Assembly: GCA_018332375.1 (NCBI GenBank)
Contig: BOPV01000001.1
Location: 310,001 to 374,000, forward strand
Direction: 5' to 3'
Source of the DNA: Roseiterribacter gracilis
Lineage (GTDB): Bacteria; Pseudomonadota; Alphaproteobacteria; BOG-932; Roseiterribacteraceae
Length of the DNA stretch: 64,000 nucleotides
Positions 8,501 through 16,842 of this stretch are shown piece after piece. Below the pieces are notes generated by a model, which ran no database searches, had not been told where the DNA came from, and saw only the letters and a program-made list of their open reading frames with translations. Position 1 is the stretch's first letter; the number at the start of each line of letters is the position of its first letter. Made by a program: the position numbers and the translations under genes.

Positions 8501-9564
8501 GCGAAGTCGCCATCGAAGATCGCGCCGGACTCGACTTTGTGCTGGCGCTGCGTCGCGCCTGGGCGACCGAGCTGTATCCGCAGCTGCGCCACGAGTTCGA
8601 CGCAAGCGGTGCAAAAGGCGACGCGCGCGCCATCGCAAAGACCGTGCATCGCCTGCCGACCTATCCCTGGTTCGCCTGGCTCGAACGCGGCTCGCAGAAA
8701 ATGCTGTGGCGTGCGGTCGGCGATGCGATCGAACACCAGGCTGCGTCGATTCCATTTCTGGACAACGGTCCGTCGACCGTCGAGTTGGATCCGACCTTCG
8801 ATCTGCCCGACTGGTACACGGAGTGGGACATTCACGTGCAGCCGGGCGGCATCTGGTCGAGCGAAGCGGCTGCATTGGTCTACGAGCTTGGCGCGCGGCT
8901 GGTGATGCTGGGCGACAATGACGATTACAAATTCCATCGCCTCTTCACCGAAACCGCAATTCCCGCGCGCGACTATCGCCGCATCGTCGATTTCGGCTGT
9001 GGCTTCGGTAAATCGGCTTGGCCGCTGAAACAGCGTTTCGCCCAAGCCGAGGTGATCGGCGTCGACCTGTCGGGCCCGTGCCTGGAATTGGCTGCGGCGC
9101 GGTCAAACGAGCGCAATCTGGCGCTGCGCTATCGCCAGGCCGATGCGACTGCAACCGGCCTCGAAGACAAGTCCGCCGATCTCGTCACCTCGACGATGTT
9201 CGTGCACGAGATCCCGCAGCAAATCCTGCCTGCGGTGTTCGCAGAAGCATCGCGCTTGTTGGCGCCGGGTGGCGTGTTGCGGTTTCTCGATTTCCACTTC
9301 ACCGGCGACGCGTTTCGCGATCTTGCGATGATCGAACATGGCACGCGCAACAACGAACCGTTCCTGCCGACGACGATGCAGGCGGATCTGGTCGCGATGG
9401 CGCGCAAAGCAGGCTTTGCCGATGCGCGCTGGGTCGCGTTCGATGAGCGCGGCGCCGGGCGTCTCGACACGCTGCAATGGCCGGCGCGCGCCGAATGGCA
9501 TTTCCCGTGGGCGGTGCTGGAAGCGGAGATGGCGGCCCCCGCGCAGGCGGAAGACTCAAGATGA
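8497..9564 (+). CDS. class I SAM-dependent methyltransferase
   Basis: 355 residues; the ATG overlaps the previous stop (ATGA). A long N-terminal region of about 150 residues with no clear match precedes the methyltransferase core. Motif I is VDFGCGFGKSA (about residue 163), followed by VIGVDLSGPCLELAAARS, the acidic motif RYRQADAT and LLAPGGVLRFLDFHF. It should methylate a small molecule; the N-terminal extension probably gives substrate specificity. The context suggests a pathway enzyme controlled by the divergent LysR protein. Confidence 0.86.
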   Translation: MSEVAIEDRAGLDFVLALRRAWATELYPQLRHEFDASGAKGDARAIAKTVHRLPTYPWFAWLERGSQKMLWRAVGDAIEHQAASIPFLDNGPSTVELDPTFDLPDWYTEWDIHVQPGGIWSSEAAALVYELGARLVMLGDNDDYKFHRLFTETAIPARDYRRIVDFGCGFGKSAWPLKQRFAQAEVIGVDLSGPCLELAAARSNERNLALRYRQADATATGLEDKSADLVTSTMFVHEIPQQILPAVFAEASRLLAPGGVLRFLDFHFTGDAFRDLAMIEHGTRNNEPFLPTTMQADLVAMARKAGFADARWVAFDERGAGRLDTLQWPARAEWHFPWAVLEAEMAAPAQAEDSR

Positions 9565-9860
9565 GCAGCGATGATCCGTTGAAGCCTGATCTCGATACCA
9601 GCCAGCTTGCGGCGTTGGTGTTCGAACTTGCGTCGCAGCTCCATGCCGAACGCAGCGCGCGCATCGCATTGCAGAACGCGCTGATCCGCGCCGGCATCAC
9701 CACCGACATTGAAATTGGCGAAGCGGCCGAAGCGGCGCTGACGCGCGAAGAGACGGCGGCCGCGCTGGCGCGGTCGATGCTGAAATTGATGCGCGTGCTT
9801 CGCGAAAGCGACGATCCGCGATCACCGACACGACACGAAGCTGAGGAGAGAAACGCTTGA
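9561..9860 (+). CDS. small helical protein of unknown function
   Basis: 99 residues, starting inside the preceding stop codon (ATGA) and ending in the start of the next gene (TTGA). It is rich in Ala, Leu, Glu and Arg and predicted to be largely helical (LAALVFELASQLHAERSARI). No cysteines, membrane segment or signal peptide are seen. The tight coupling on both sides argues that it is expressed and works with the methyltransferase or bicupin, perhaps as an accessory subunit. No family is recognised. Confidence 0.72.
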   Translation: MSSDDPLKPDLDTSQLAALVFELASQLHAERSARIALQNALIRAGITTDIEIGEAAEAALTREETAAALARSMLKLMRVLRESDDPRSPTRHEAEERNA

Positions 9861-10678
9861 CGCGTCCCTGGATTGAATTCGTCCAGTCGCAGAAGATCGC
9901 GTGGAAGGACGACGATGGCTGGGCCGCTGCGCCCGGCGCGTCGGTTCGCATTCTTAGTCGCGATTCCGACACGAATGCTGCGAGCTTGATGTTGCGTCTG
10001 CCGAAAGGGTGGACGGCACCTGCCGGTGCGTTGAATGTCGATGAAGAGTTTCTGGTGCTGGAAGGCGCGGTCGAAATCGGCGGCACGCGCTATGGCAAGC
10101 TGGGCTTCGCGCATTTCCCTGCCGGCTACGATGCAGGTGCGCGCAGCGCGCCCGAGGGCGCAATCATTCTGAGCTTCTTCGACGGCAAGCCGGTGCGCAG
10201 TGCTGCACGCGCCTACAACGAAGCGCGGCTGGTGAAGATCGAAGATGCGATGCACGTGCCGTACACGGGCAATTTCCATCCGGAATTTCCGCCCGGCGCC
10301 GGACGCAAGCTTCTCTATGTCGATCCGACCACCAACGACACAACATGGATTCTCGGCACCTTGCCGCTGCGTTGGGCCGAGCGCGCCGAGATTCATCCGA
10401 CCGTCGAAGAAATGTACCTGTTGAGCGGCGAGGTGCACGGCAATCGCGGCGTGATGCGGCCGGGTGCGTATTTCTGGCGACCCGCCAACGTACCGCACGG
10501 CCCGTACGGGTCGCTGACCGGCAATCTCTATTTCTTCCGCACCAAAGGCGGAAGTTTGAAGACCGAGTATGTCGAGCCCGAACGCAAATTCATGTGGTGG
10601 CCGCCCTACGACGCGCAGTTGCCGCAAGAACTCGAGCACGCACGCGGCGAGACCGAACCGGCGCCAAGTTGGTGGTGA
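9857..10678 (+). CDS. bicupin (DUF4437-like) protein
   Basis: 273 residues, TTG start overlapping the previous stop. Two cupin halves are visible. The first contains VDEEFLVLEGAVEIGG. The second contains HPTVEEMYLLSGEVHG and FWRPANVPHGPYGS, with His, Glu and a later His placed as metal ligands. Only the second half keeps the full metal-binding set. Cupins of this sort are often metal-dependent dioxygenases or isomerases. It ends the overlapped gene set; the TonB-dependent receptor follows after 115 bp. Confidence 0.8.
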   Translation: MTRPWIEFVQSQKIAWKDDDGWAAAPGASVRILSRDSDTNAASLMLRLPKGWTAPAGALNVDEEFLVLEGAVEIGGTRYGKLGFAHFPAGYDAGARSAPEGAIILSFFDGKPVRSAARAYNEARLVKIEDAMHVPYTGNFHPEFPPGAGRKLLYVDPTTNDTTWILGTLPLRWAERAEIHPTVEEMYLLSGEVHGNRGVMRPGAYFWRPANVPHGPYGSLTGNLYFFRTKGGSLKTEYVEPERKFMWWPPYDAQLPQELEHARGETEPAPSWW

Positions 10679-10793
10679 CGACAGAATAAAACGAGACGGT
10701 GTGGCGACAACGTTTTGCCTCGGCAAAACGGCCAAAAACAAACAACGCGCGCCGGCGATCGCAGGTAAAAGAATTGGGAACGGGAGCTGGGAC

Positions 10794-13040
10794 ATGAAAC
10801 GGATTTTTGGACTCCTGCTGCTTGCAGGCACCGCGTTGGCATCGACCGACGCATTCGCGCAGCTCGAAGAAATCACGGTCACGGCGCAGCGCCGCGAACA
10901 GCAATTGCAGAAAGTGCCGCTGGCGGTCAGCGCCTACACGGCGACCGACCTGGCGCAGCTGCAGATTCGACAGACCGTCGATCTGATCCGCGTCGTTCCC
11001 AACCTGGTCGGCAACAACAATGTCGGGCTGGGCGGGTCGGCGACCTATTATCTGCGCGGCGTCGGCAATACCGAAAGCTTCCCGACCCAGGACGTGCCCG
11101 TCGGCACCTATGTCGACGACGTGTTTCTGTCGCGTCAGAACGGCAACAACATGAACCTGTTCGACGTCGAACGGATCGAAGTGCTGCGCGGCCCGCAAGG
11201 CACCTTGTTCGGCCGCAACACGACCGGCGGCGCGATCAACGTGATCATGCGCAAGCCGGCCGATCATTTCGGCGGTTACGCCGAAGCGTCGATCGGACGG
11301 TTCAACCAGTATGAGCTGCGCGCGTCGGTCGACGCACCGCTGGATCCGAAAGTCCTGACCAAAGTGTCGGCCTATCGCGTCGGCAGCGACGGCTGGGCCA
11401 AGCAGAAATCGACTGGCGCCGATTTGAACGGCCAAGATTCGTACGGCGTGCGCGGCGACGTGCGCTTCCTGCCCAGCGAGCGCCTGACCGTCGACCTGTC
11501 TGCCTTCTACGCCTATCAGGACATGGGCAACATTCTGAACCGGATCGATCCGGTGACTGGCGATCGCACCGTCTATTCGGGCGTGACCAAAGGCTACCTC
11601 GCGCGGTTCGGCTATGCCGGTGCCAAAGCCAACAACGACCTGACCGACCTGACCAAGCTGACCGCGGTCACGTTGAACGTGAATTACGATCTCGGTCCGG
11701 TCGCGATCAATTCGATCACCGGCTATCGCAAGACCGAACAGAACTACCTGATCGACTCCACCTTCGCGCCGCCGAACCCGATCGCCTATGGCGGTTCGCC
11801 GTCGCTCGACGAAGGGTTGATGGAACAGTACAGCCAGGAATTCAAACTGACCGGCAAGGCGCTGAACGACCGGCTGACCTGGGTCGGCGGTCTGTTCTTC
11901 CTGCGCGAACGCAACGTCACCGATCTCGGCACCGGCACGGGCAGTGCGACGACCTTCACCGTCACCGGCGACCGCACCATTCGCAACACGCTGAACACCG
12001 AGGCAGCCTATGCGCAGGGCGATTACAAACTGACCGACCAGTTGACCGCGACGGTCGGCCTGCGCTTCACGCACGAAGAAAAGAAGCTCGACGTGCGCCG
12101 TGATGCCAGCAACATCGGGCCGGACGTCAATACGGCGGGCATCATCGCGGCGGGTATTCCGGTCAATCTGCACGCCAACTTCATCACGCCGCGCTTTGCG
12201 CTGACCTATCAGCTCGATCCTGACGTGATGTTCTATGCGTCGTCGACGCGCGGTGCGAAGTCGGGCGGCTGGAACGGTCGTGCGCTGGCCAACAACGCGT
12301 TCCTGGCCTTCAAACCCGAACGCGTCTGGTCGGAAGAAGTCGGCATGCGCGCCGACCTGTTCAACAAGCGCCTGCGCCTCAACGTCACCGGCTTCTACGC
12401 CTATACGCAGGACGAGCAGATCTCGGCGGCGTACATCGTCAACGGCACGCGCTTCTTCACCGTCACCAACCCGGCGGACCTGCGCAATTACGGCGGCGAA
12501 TTCGAATTGACCTGGCTCGCCACCGACAATTTGAAAGTGAACGCCAATCTCGGCGTGCAGCATGCGCGTTACACCAGCATCTCGGCCGACGTCGCGACGC
12601 AGCAGCGCAATTGCAACACGGCGATCGGCGCCAACAACGCCACCAACATCGCGGCCGAGTGCAATCGCGGCTTCGTCGACGCCAAGGGCCGCATCGCGCG
12701 GCCGGTGCGTGCGCCGGATGTGTCGTTCAGCGGTTCGGTGACCTACGACGCGCGGTTCGAACAGTTGACCGTGTCGCCGACTGTGGGGCTGACCTACAAT
12801 AACGGCTATGGCATCGGTAACGCGGGCAATCCCGATCTGCTCGACGGATCGTGGACCGGCACGCAGGTTTTGTGGGACGCGTCGGTTGCGTTTCAGTCGG
12901 ATCGTCTGCCGAACTGGTCGCTCACGGTGGAGTGCAAGAACTGCTTCGATCGCAGCTACAACGTCTCGTTCCTGTCGACGACCGGCATCTTCCTCAATAC
13001 GCCGGGCATCTGGGACGTGCGGTTGCGGTACAAGTTCTAG
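10794..13040 (+). CDS. TonB-dependent outer-membrane receptor
   Basis: 748 residues. A cleavable signal peptide (MKRIFGLLLLAGTALAS, ending near DAFAQ) is followed by the TonB box region LEEITVTAQRREQ, the plug domain with RGPQGTLFGRNTTGGAINV, and a long beta-barrel ending in a C-terminal Phe (DVRLRYKF), as outer-membrane insertion requires. The start at 10794 follows GGGAG and replaces a longer in-frame ORF that would lack a signal peptide. It imports a ligand using TonB energy. Location behind the VOC, methyltransferase and cupin genes, and before an MFS carrier, suggests that it brings in the substrate of that pathway. Confidence 0.93.
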   Translation: MKRIFGLLLLAGTALASTDAFAQLEEITVTAQRREQQLQKVPLAVSAYTATDLAQLQIRQTVDLIRVVPNLVGNNNVGLGGSATYYLRGVGNTESFPTQDVPVGTYVDDVFLSRQNGNNMNLFDVERIEVLRGPQGTLFGRNTTGGAINVIMRKPADHFGGYAEASIGRFNQYELRASVDAPLDPKVLTKVSAYRVGSDGWAKQKSTGADLNGQDSYGVRGDVRFLPSERLTVDLSAFYAYQDMGNILNRIDPVTGDRTVYSGVTKGYLARFGYAGAKANNDLTDLTKLTAVTLNVNYDLGPVAINSITGYRKTEQNYLIDSTFAPPNPIAYGGSPSLDEGLMEQYSQEFKLTGKALNDRLTWVGGLFFLRERNVTDLGTGTGSATTFTVTGDRTIRNTLNTEAAYAQGDYKLTDQLTATVGLRFTHEEKKLDVRRDASNIGPDVNTAGIIAAGIPVNLHANFITPRFALTYQLDPDVMFYASSTRGAKSGGWNGRALANNAFLAFKPERVWSEEVGMRADLFNKRLRLNVTGFYAYTQDEQISAAYIVNGTRFFTVTNPADLRNYGGEFELTWLATDNLKVNANLGVQHARYTSISADVATQQRNCNTAIGANNATNIAAECNRGFVDAKGRIARPVRAPDVSFSGSVTYDARFEQLTVSPTVGLTYNNGYGIGNAGNPDLLDGSWTGTQVLWDASVAFQSDRLPNWSLTVECKNCFDRSYNVSFLSTTGIFLNTPGIWDVRLRYKF

Positions 13041-13051
13041 GCACGCGCGAA

Positions 13052-13072
13052 GCGGGGGCCTAGAACCCCCGC
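13052..13072 (+). terminator. hairpin after the TonB receptor gene
   Basis: GCGGGGG and CCCCCGC form a 7-bp stem around a CCTAGAA loop, 11 bp beyond the receptor stop. There is no T-run. The right arm is shared with the left arm of the palindromic repeat next to it, so alternative pairing is possible. Confidence 0.4.
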
Positions 13073-13155
13073 GAAGGCGGGGGTCCAGGTATCAGCGCGA
13101 AGGATGGTTCGAATTCCAAGCTCAACGACCTGGATCCCCGCCTTCGCGGGGATGA
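13066..13155. repeat. REP-like palindromic pair, copy 1
   Basis: Two inverted palindromes with the core CCCCGCGAAGGCGGGG, each followed or preceded by TCCAGG, face each other across a spacer of about 40 bp. The two arms match at all but one of 23 positions after inversion. The same design occurs at 59336-59435. This type of repeat is common between genes in many proteobacteria. Here it fills the space between the receptor and the MFS gene, ending 4 bp before the MFS start. Confidence 0.8.
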
Positions 13156-13159
13156 CGAC

Positions 13160-14467
13160 ATGAAATCCGGCTGGACGGTCGCCTTTCTTCTCATGGCGAC
13201 GCAGCTGGTTTCCTATATCGACCGATTTCTGCCGAGCCTGGTGCTCGACCAGTTCCGGACCGAGCTGGCGCTGACCAACGCGCAGGTCGGGATGTTGTTC
13301 GGCATCGCCTTCGCGTTGTTCTACGCGATCATGGGCTTGCCGTTCGGTTGGCTCGCCGATCGCTTGCCGCGCAAATATATTCTGTCGAGCTGCATCGCGC
13401 TGTGGTGCGTGATGACGATGCTGGGCGGCGTCGCGCATTCCTACACGCTGTTGTTTCTCTCGCGCATGGGCGTCGGGTTGGGTGAGGCCGCGGTCAATCC
13501 CAGCGCGCTTGGCCTGATCGGCGACTATTTCAAAGGTGCACGCCGCGCCCGCGCCGTCGGCTTGTTCATGTGCGGCACGTTTGGTGGTGCCGGCCTTTGT
13601 TATCTGCTGGGCAGCAGGCTGGTGCATTTCATCAGCGAATGGGCGCCCGCCAGCGGAATCGAACTGGCACCGTGGCGCATCTGTTTTCTGTTGATCGGGT
13701 TTCCCGGTTTGGTGCTGGCGATCTTGTGGTTGTTCATGCCCGAGCCGCCGCGCGACAAGTCGCGCGGCTATGTTTCGCTCGACAGTGCGGGCCTGGTCCG
13801 GACGCTGCGCTTCGTCGCGCAAAACTGGAAAGCGTTCGGCACCTTGTTCATTGGATCGGGCGCGACCTTGACGTTGGGCTCGCTCGCCTTCTGGAACATC
13901 ACGCTGTTTCGCCAGGAGTTCGGCTGGTCGGTGGTCGAAGTCGGCACCGCAGTCGGGTTTCTGTTTTTCCTCGGCGGCGGTGGCGGCACCGCGTTGTCGG
14001 TATGGTTGTCGTCGCGCTTTCTGCGCGCCGGAAAACAAGATGCCAGCATGCGCGTCTTGTGGATCGGGCTTGCGATCGGCGTACCCAGCTTTGCGCTCTA
14101 TCCGCAAATGGCGAGCGGCAACCAGGCCGTCGGCACGTTGTTCTTCGCGTTTCTGGCACAGGGCATCGCGGCTGCAGCCGGGCCCGCAGCGCTGACCTTC
14201 ATCGCGCCGGGACAGATCCGCGCCCAGGCGACCGCCTTCTATTTTCTCGTGATCAATCTGTGCGGGCAGGCGATGGGCGCCTGGGTGGTCGGCGAACTTG
14301 CCGATCGTTTGCCGAAACCGCACGGCCTTGCCAATGCAATGACGATCGAAGCATTCGCGGTCGGCATTCCGGCGCTGCTGCTGATCCTGTTGGGCTTGCG
14401 CCACTACCGGCAACTGGCCGCGACGTTAACATCGGCAGGTGCCGTCACCCCTGGTTCGGGCCACTAG
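13160..14467 (+). CDS. MFS transporter, Spinster-like
   Basis: 435 residues with about 12 membrane segments. The first segment carries TQLVSYIDRFLPSLVLDQF and the loop motif GWLADRLPRKYILS between segments 2 and 3 is the MFS signature. RMGVGLGEAAVNPSALGLIGDYF matches the spinster branch. It is a secondary carrier of the inner membrane, possibly moving the compound taken up by the upstream receptor or exporting a product. The ATG lies just beyond the palindromic repeat, and GGGGATGAC may act as a poor ribosome site. Confidence 0.88.
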   Translation: MKSGWTVAFLLMATQLVSYIDRFLPSLVLDQFRTELALTNAQVGMLFGIAFALFYAIMGLPFGWLADRLPRKYILSSCIALWCVMTMLGGVAHSYTLLFLSRMGVGLGEAAVNPSALGLIGDYFKGARRARAVGLFMCGTFGGAGLCYLLGSRLVHFISEWAPASGIELAPWRICFLLIGFPGLVLAILWLFMPEPPRDKSRGYVSLDSAGLVRTLRFVAQNWKAFGTLFIGSGATLTLGSLAFWNITLFRQEFGWSVVEVGTAVGFLFFLGGGGGTALSVWLSSRFLRAGKQDASMRVLWIGLAIGVPSFALYPQMASGNQAVGTLFFAFLAQGIAAAAGPAALTFIAPGQIRAQATAFYFLVINLCGQAMGAWVVGELADRLPKPHGLANAMTIEAFAVGIPALLLILLGLRHYRQLAATLTSAGAVTPGSGH

Positions 14468-14506
14468 GATCGGGCTTTCTGTCCCCACGGTTGAGTCGGG
14501 GGACAG

Positions 14507-15574
14507 GTGGCGCACGGGCTTGCAATCAATGGGCGGTTTCTGACCCAGGCCGGCACGGGCGTGCAGCGTTTCGCGGCCGAGATCGTCGGCGCCTGGGATG
14601 CCCTCCTTGCGGACGGCACGATCCACAGCTCCGACGTGACGATCCTGAGTCCGCCGGGCGCGCGCAAACTCAATCTCCAACGCATCACGCAGACCGAAAT
14701 CGGATCGCGCGGCGGCTATGGGTGGGAGCAATGGGATCTGCCACGCGCCGTCGGTGCGCGCAGCCTGGTGTCGTTGTGCAATCTCGGACCGTTGCTGACG
14801 CGGCGACAGGCGCTGGTGATTCACGACGCGACGCCGCGTGCGATGCCCAACGCGTTCTCACGCAGTTTCAAACTTGCCTATTCGGTGTTGGAGCCGCTGC
14901 TGTGCCGGCGCGTCGCGTCGCTGGTGACCGTCACCGAATTCTCGCGTCGTGAAATCGCGCGCTATTACTGGGCCGACGAAGAACGGATCGCGGTGGTGGG
15001 CGAGGGCGCCGATCATATCGACCGCATCACGTCGGATGTGCGCGCGCTCGAAAAACACGGTCTGACGCGGCACGGCTATTTTCTTGGCGTCGGTCTCGGC
15101 GGTCGCAACAAGAACACGCCGGCTTTGGTCGAGGCCTATGCACAGCTGCAGGGCAAGACCAACGCGACCTTGGCCCTGGTCGGGCGTGCCGATGCGCGCG
15201 TGCATCCGACCTTGCCTGCGCCGCAAGGTGCAAAGGTGCTGGGTTTTGTCGACGACGCGGAATTGAAAGCGCTGTACGAGAACGCGCTGGGGCTGGTCTA
15301 TCCGTCGCTGTACGAAGGCTTCGGTCTGCCGCCGGTCGAAGCAATGCGCAGCGGTTGCGCCGTGCTGGTGAGCGATCAGGAAGCGCTGGTCGAAGTCGGC
15401 GGCGACGGCGTGTTTGCAACCAAGCGCGGCGACACGAACGCGCTTGCCGCGGCGATGCTGCGGCTGGAAACCGATCCAGCCTGGCGCGCAACGCTGGCTG
15501 CGCGCGGTCGTGCCCGCACCGACACGATGACGTGGCGTGCGGCTGCGTTGCGACTGTGGAAGACGCTGCCGTGA
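14507..15574 (+). CDS. glycosyltransferase family 4 protein
   Basis: 355 residues, GTG start after GGGGGAC. It has two Rossmann-like halves. The C-terminal donor-binding half shows GVGLGGRNKNTPALVEAY, VLGFVDDAEL and YPSLYEGFGLPPVEAM, whose EGFGLPPVE motif is diagnostic of GT4 retaining transferases. It adds a sugar to the growing repeat unit of an exopolysaccharide on the cytoplasmic side of the membrane. It is the first gene of a run whose stop and start codons overlap. Confidence 0.9.
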   Translation: MAHGLAINGRFLTQAGTGVQRFAAEIVGAWDALLADGTIHSSDVTILSPPGARKLNLQRITQTEIGSRGGYGWEQWDLPRAVGARSLVSLCNLGPLLTRRQALVIHDATPRAMPNAFSRSFKLAYSVLEPLLCRRVASLVTVTEFSRREIARYYWADEERIAVVGEGADHIDRITSDVRALEKHGLTRHGYFLGVGLGGRNKNTPALVEAYAQLQGKTNATLALVGRADARVHPTLPAPQGAKVLGFVDDAELKALYENALGLVYPSLYEGFGLPPVEAMRSGCAVLVSDQEALVEVGGDGVFATKRGDTNALAAAMLRLETDPAWRATLAARGRARTDTMTWRAAALRLWKTLP

Positions 15575-16842
15575 GCGAGGCGCCCAAAGATCGCTTCGCC
15601 TTGTTCGGCGCGTTGCGCCTGGCCAATGCAGGGGCGGGGCTGGTGTTCGGTCTGCTGCAAACCGCCATTCTCGCACGCACCTTGCCGCTCGACTCCTTCG
15701 CGCACTACGTGCTCGCGGGCGCATTGGGCAACGCATTGTGGGCGTTCGATCTTGGTATTGCGCGCGTGTTGTTCACGCGGCTGCGTCCGGCCTGGCTCGA
15801 CGGCAACGTGCCCGCGTCGCTGGCGCGGCAGGGGTGGGCGGTGGTGCTGTTCTATGCCGCGCTGGTTCTGGTCGGCGCGGTGGTGCTGTTTGCGGTCGCG
15901 TTGCTGCGTGCCATTCCCGATGCGCTGGGGCTGGCCGCGTTCTTCGCCTTTACTGCGCTGAACCTGCCGTGGTTCGCGCTGCGCACCTTGTCGGTCGCGG
16001 TCGACCGGTTCGTGCAGATCGAACTCGCCGAAGCGTCGCGCCGCGCGTTGCAGATTGGCGCCATGCTGCTGCCGTTGCTGGGCGTCAGCGTCGGCACCGC
16101 GTCGCTGATTGGTCTGGCGGCGTGGGCACTGCCGGTCGCACCGACCTTGCTGCGCTTGCGCGCGATCGGTGCGGTGGCGCCCGGTCCTGTCGTCGGCGGC
16201 ATGGTGCAAACCTGGCGTTCGCACCGCGCCGATCTTGCGCGCGCTGGCAGCTACGCGTTGGCCGAGCTTGCGATTTACAACGCGCCCTACGCAGTGGCGT
16301 CGTGGTTGTTCGGTGTCGGTCCGGCCACCATCGTCGCCGATCTGCTCGCCAAAACGCTGCGCGGCGCGACTGTGCTCAGCGCGTCGCTGTGCGAGGCGGC
16401 GGTGCCGGCGCAGACGCGCGCCTGGCACGCGCGCGACCGGGCCGCGCTGATCCGCACGACGCAGCGCGTCGTCGCCACAGTCGCCTTGCCGACCATGTGC
16501 CTGTCGCTGTTGCTGATCCTGGCGGGGAACGAGCTGTACGCGAAGCTGGTGGCGGATGCGGTCGCGATGCCCGCGATGCTCGGCGCGCTTGCCGGGCTGC
16601 TGGTGATCGCCAATGGGGTGCAGACGATCAGCAACCACCTGCTGATTCACACGGCCGCCTTTCTTGCCGTCTCGCGTGCGGCCGTCGCATTGGTCGTCTG
16701 TTTTGCGGCAGGGGCGGCGTTGGCCTTTCTGTTCCAGGTCGAGGTCGTGCGATTCTGGCAGGGCTATGCAGCCATCTACGCCGCAGGCGCGTTGGTCTAT
16801 GCGACACTGGCGATCCAACGCGCGCGGCAGTTGCCTTCATGA
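15571..16842 (+). CDS. polysaccharide flippase, Wzx-like
   Basis: 423 residues with about 12 hydrophobic segments and almost no soluble part. The GTG start overlaps the previous stop (GTGA). The N-terminus FGALRLANAGAGLVFGLLQTAILAR resembles the first helices of Wzx/MOP exporters, where repeat units are flipped to the periplasm. Position between a glycosyltransferase and a polymerase supports the role. No motif fixes the substrate. Confidence 0.82.
   Translation: MSEAPKDRFALFGALRLANAGAGLVFGLLQTAILARTLPLDSFAHYVLAGALGNALWAFDLGIARVLFTRLRPAWLDGNVPASLARQGWAVVLFYAALVLVGAVVLFAVALLRAIPDALGLAAFFAFTALNLPWFALRTLSVAVDRFVQIELAEASRRALQIGAMLLPLLGVSVGTASLIGLAAWALPVAPTLLRLRAIGAVAPGPVVGGMVQTWRSHRADLARAGSYALAELAIYNAPYAVASWLFGVGPATIVADLLAKTLRGATVLSASLCEAAVPAQTRAWHARDRAALIRTTQRVVATVALPTMCLSLLLILAGNELYAKLVADAVAMPAMLGALAGLLVIANGVQTISNHLLIHTAAFLAVSRAAVALVVCFAAGAALAFLFQVEVVRFWQGYAAIYAAGALVYATLAIQRARQLPS

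Noticed and set aside
9561-9860. RiPP precursor peptide in the VOC/methyltransferase operon
   Set aside because: The 99-residue product has no leader/core division, no Cys-rich or Gly-rich core, and no modification enzyme such as a radical SAM or YcaO protein is near.
10569-10793. 75-residue N-terminal extension of the TonB receptor
   Set aside because: The internal ATG has a ribosome site and a proper signal peptide; the extension overlaps the bicupin gene.
10590-12563. 657-codon minus-strand frame
   Set aside because: Antisense to the TonB receptor, which has complete signal, plug and barrel features.
13037-14413. 458-codon minus-strand frame ending in PAKAGIQ-like sequence
   Set aside because: Shadow of the MFS gene; the PAKAGIQ and PAFAG segments come from translating the palindromic repeat.
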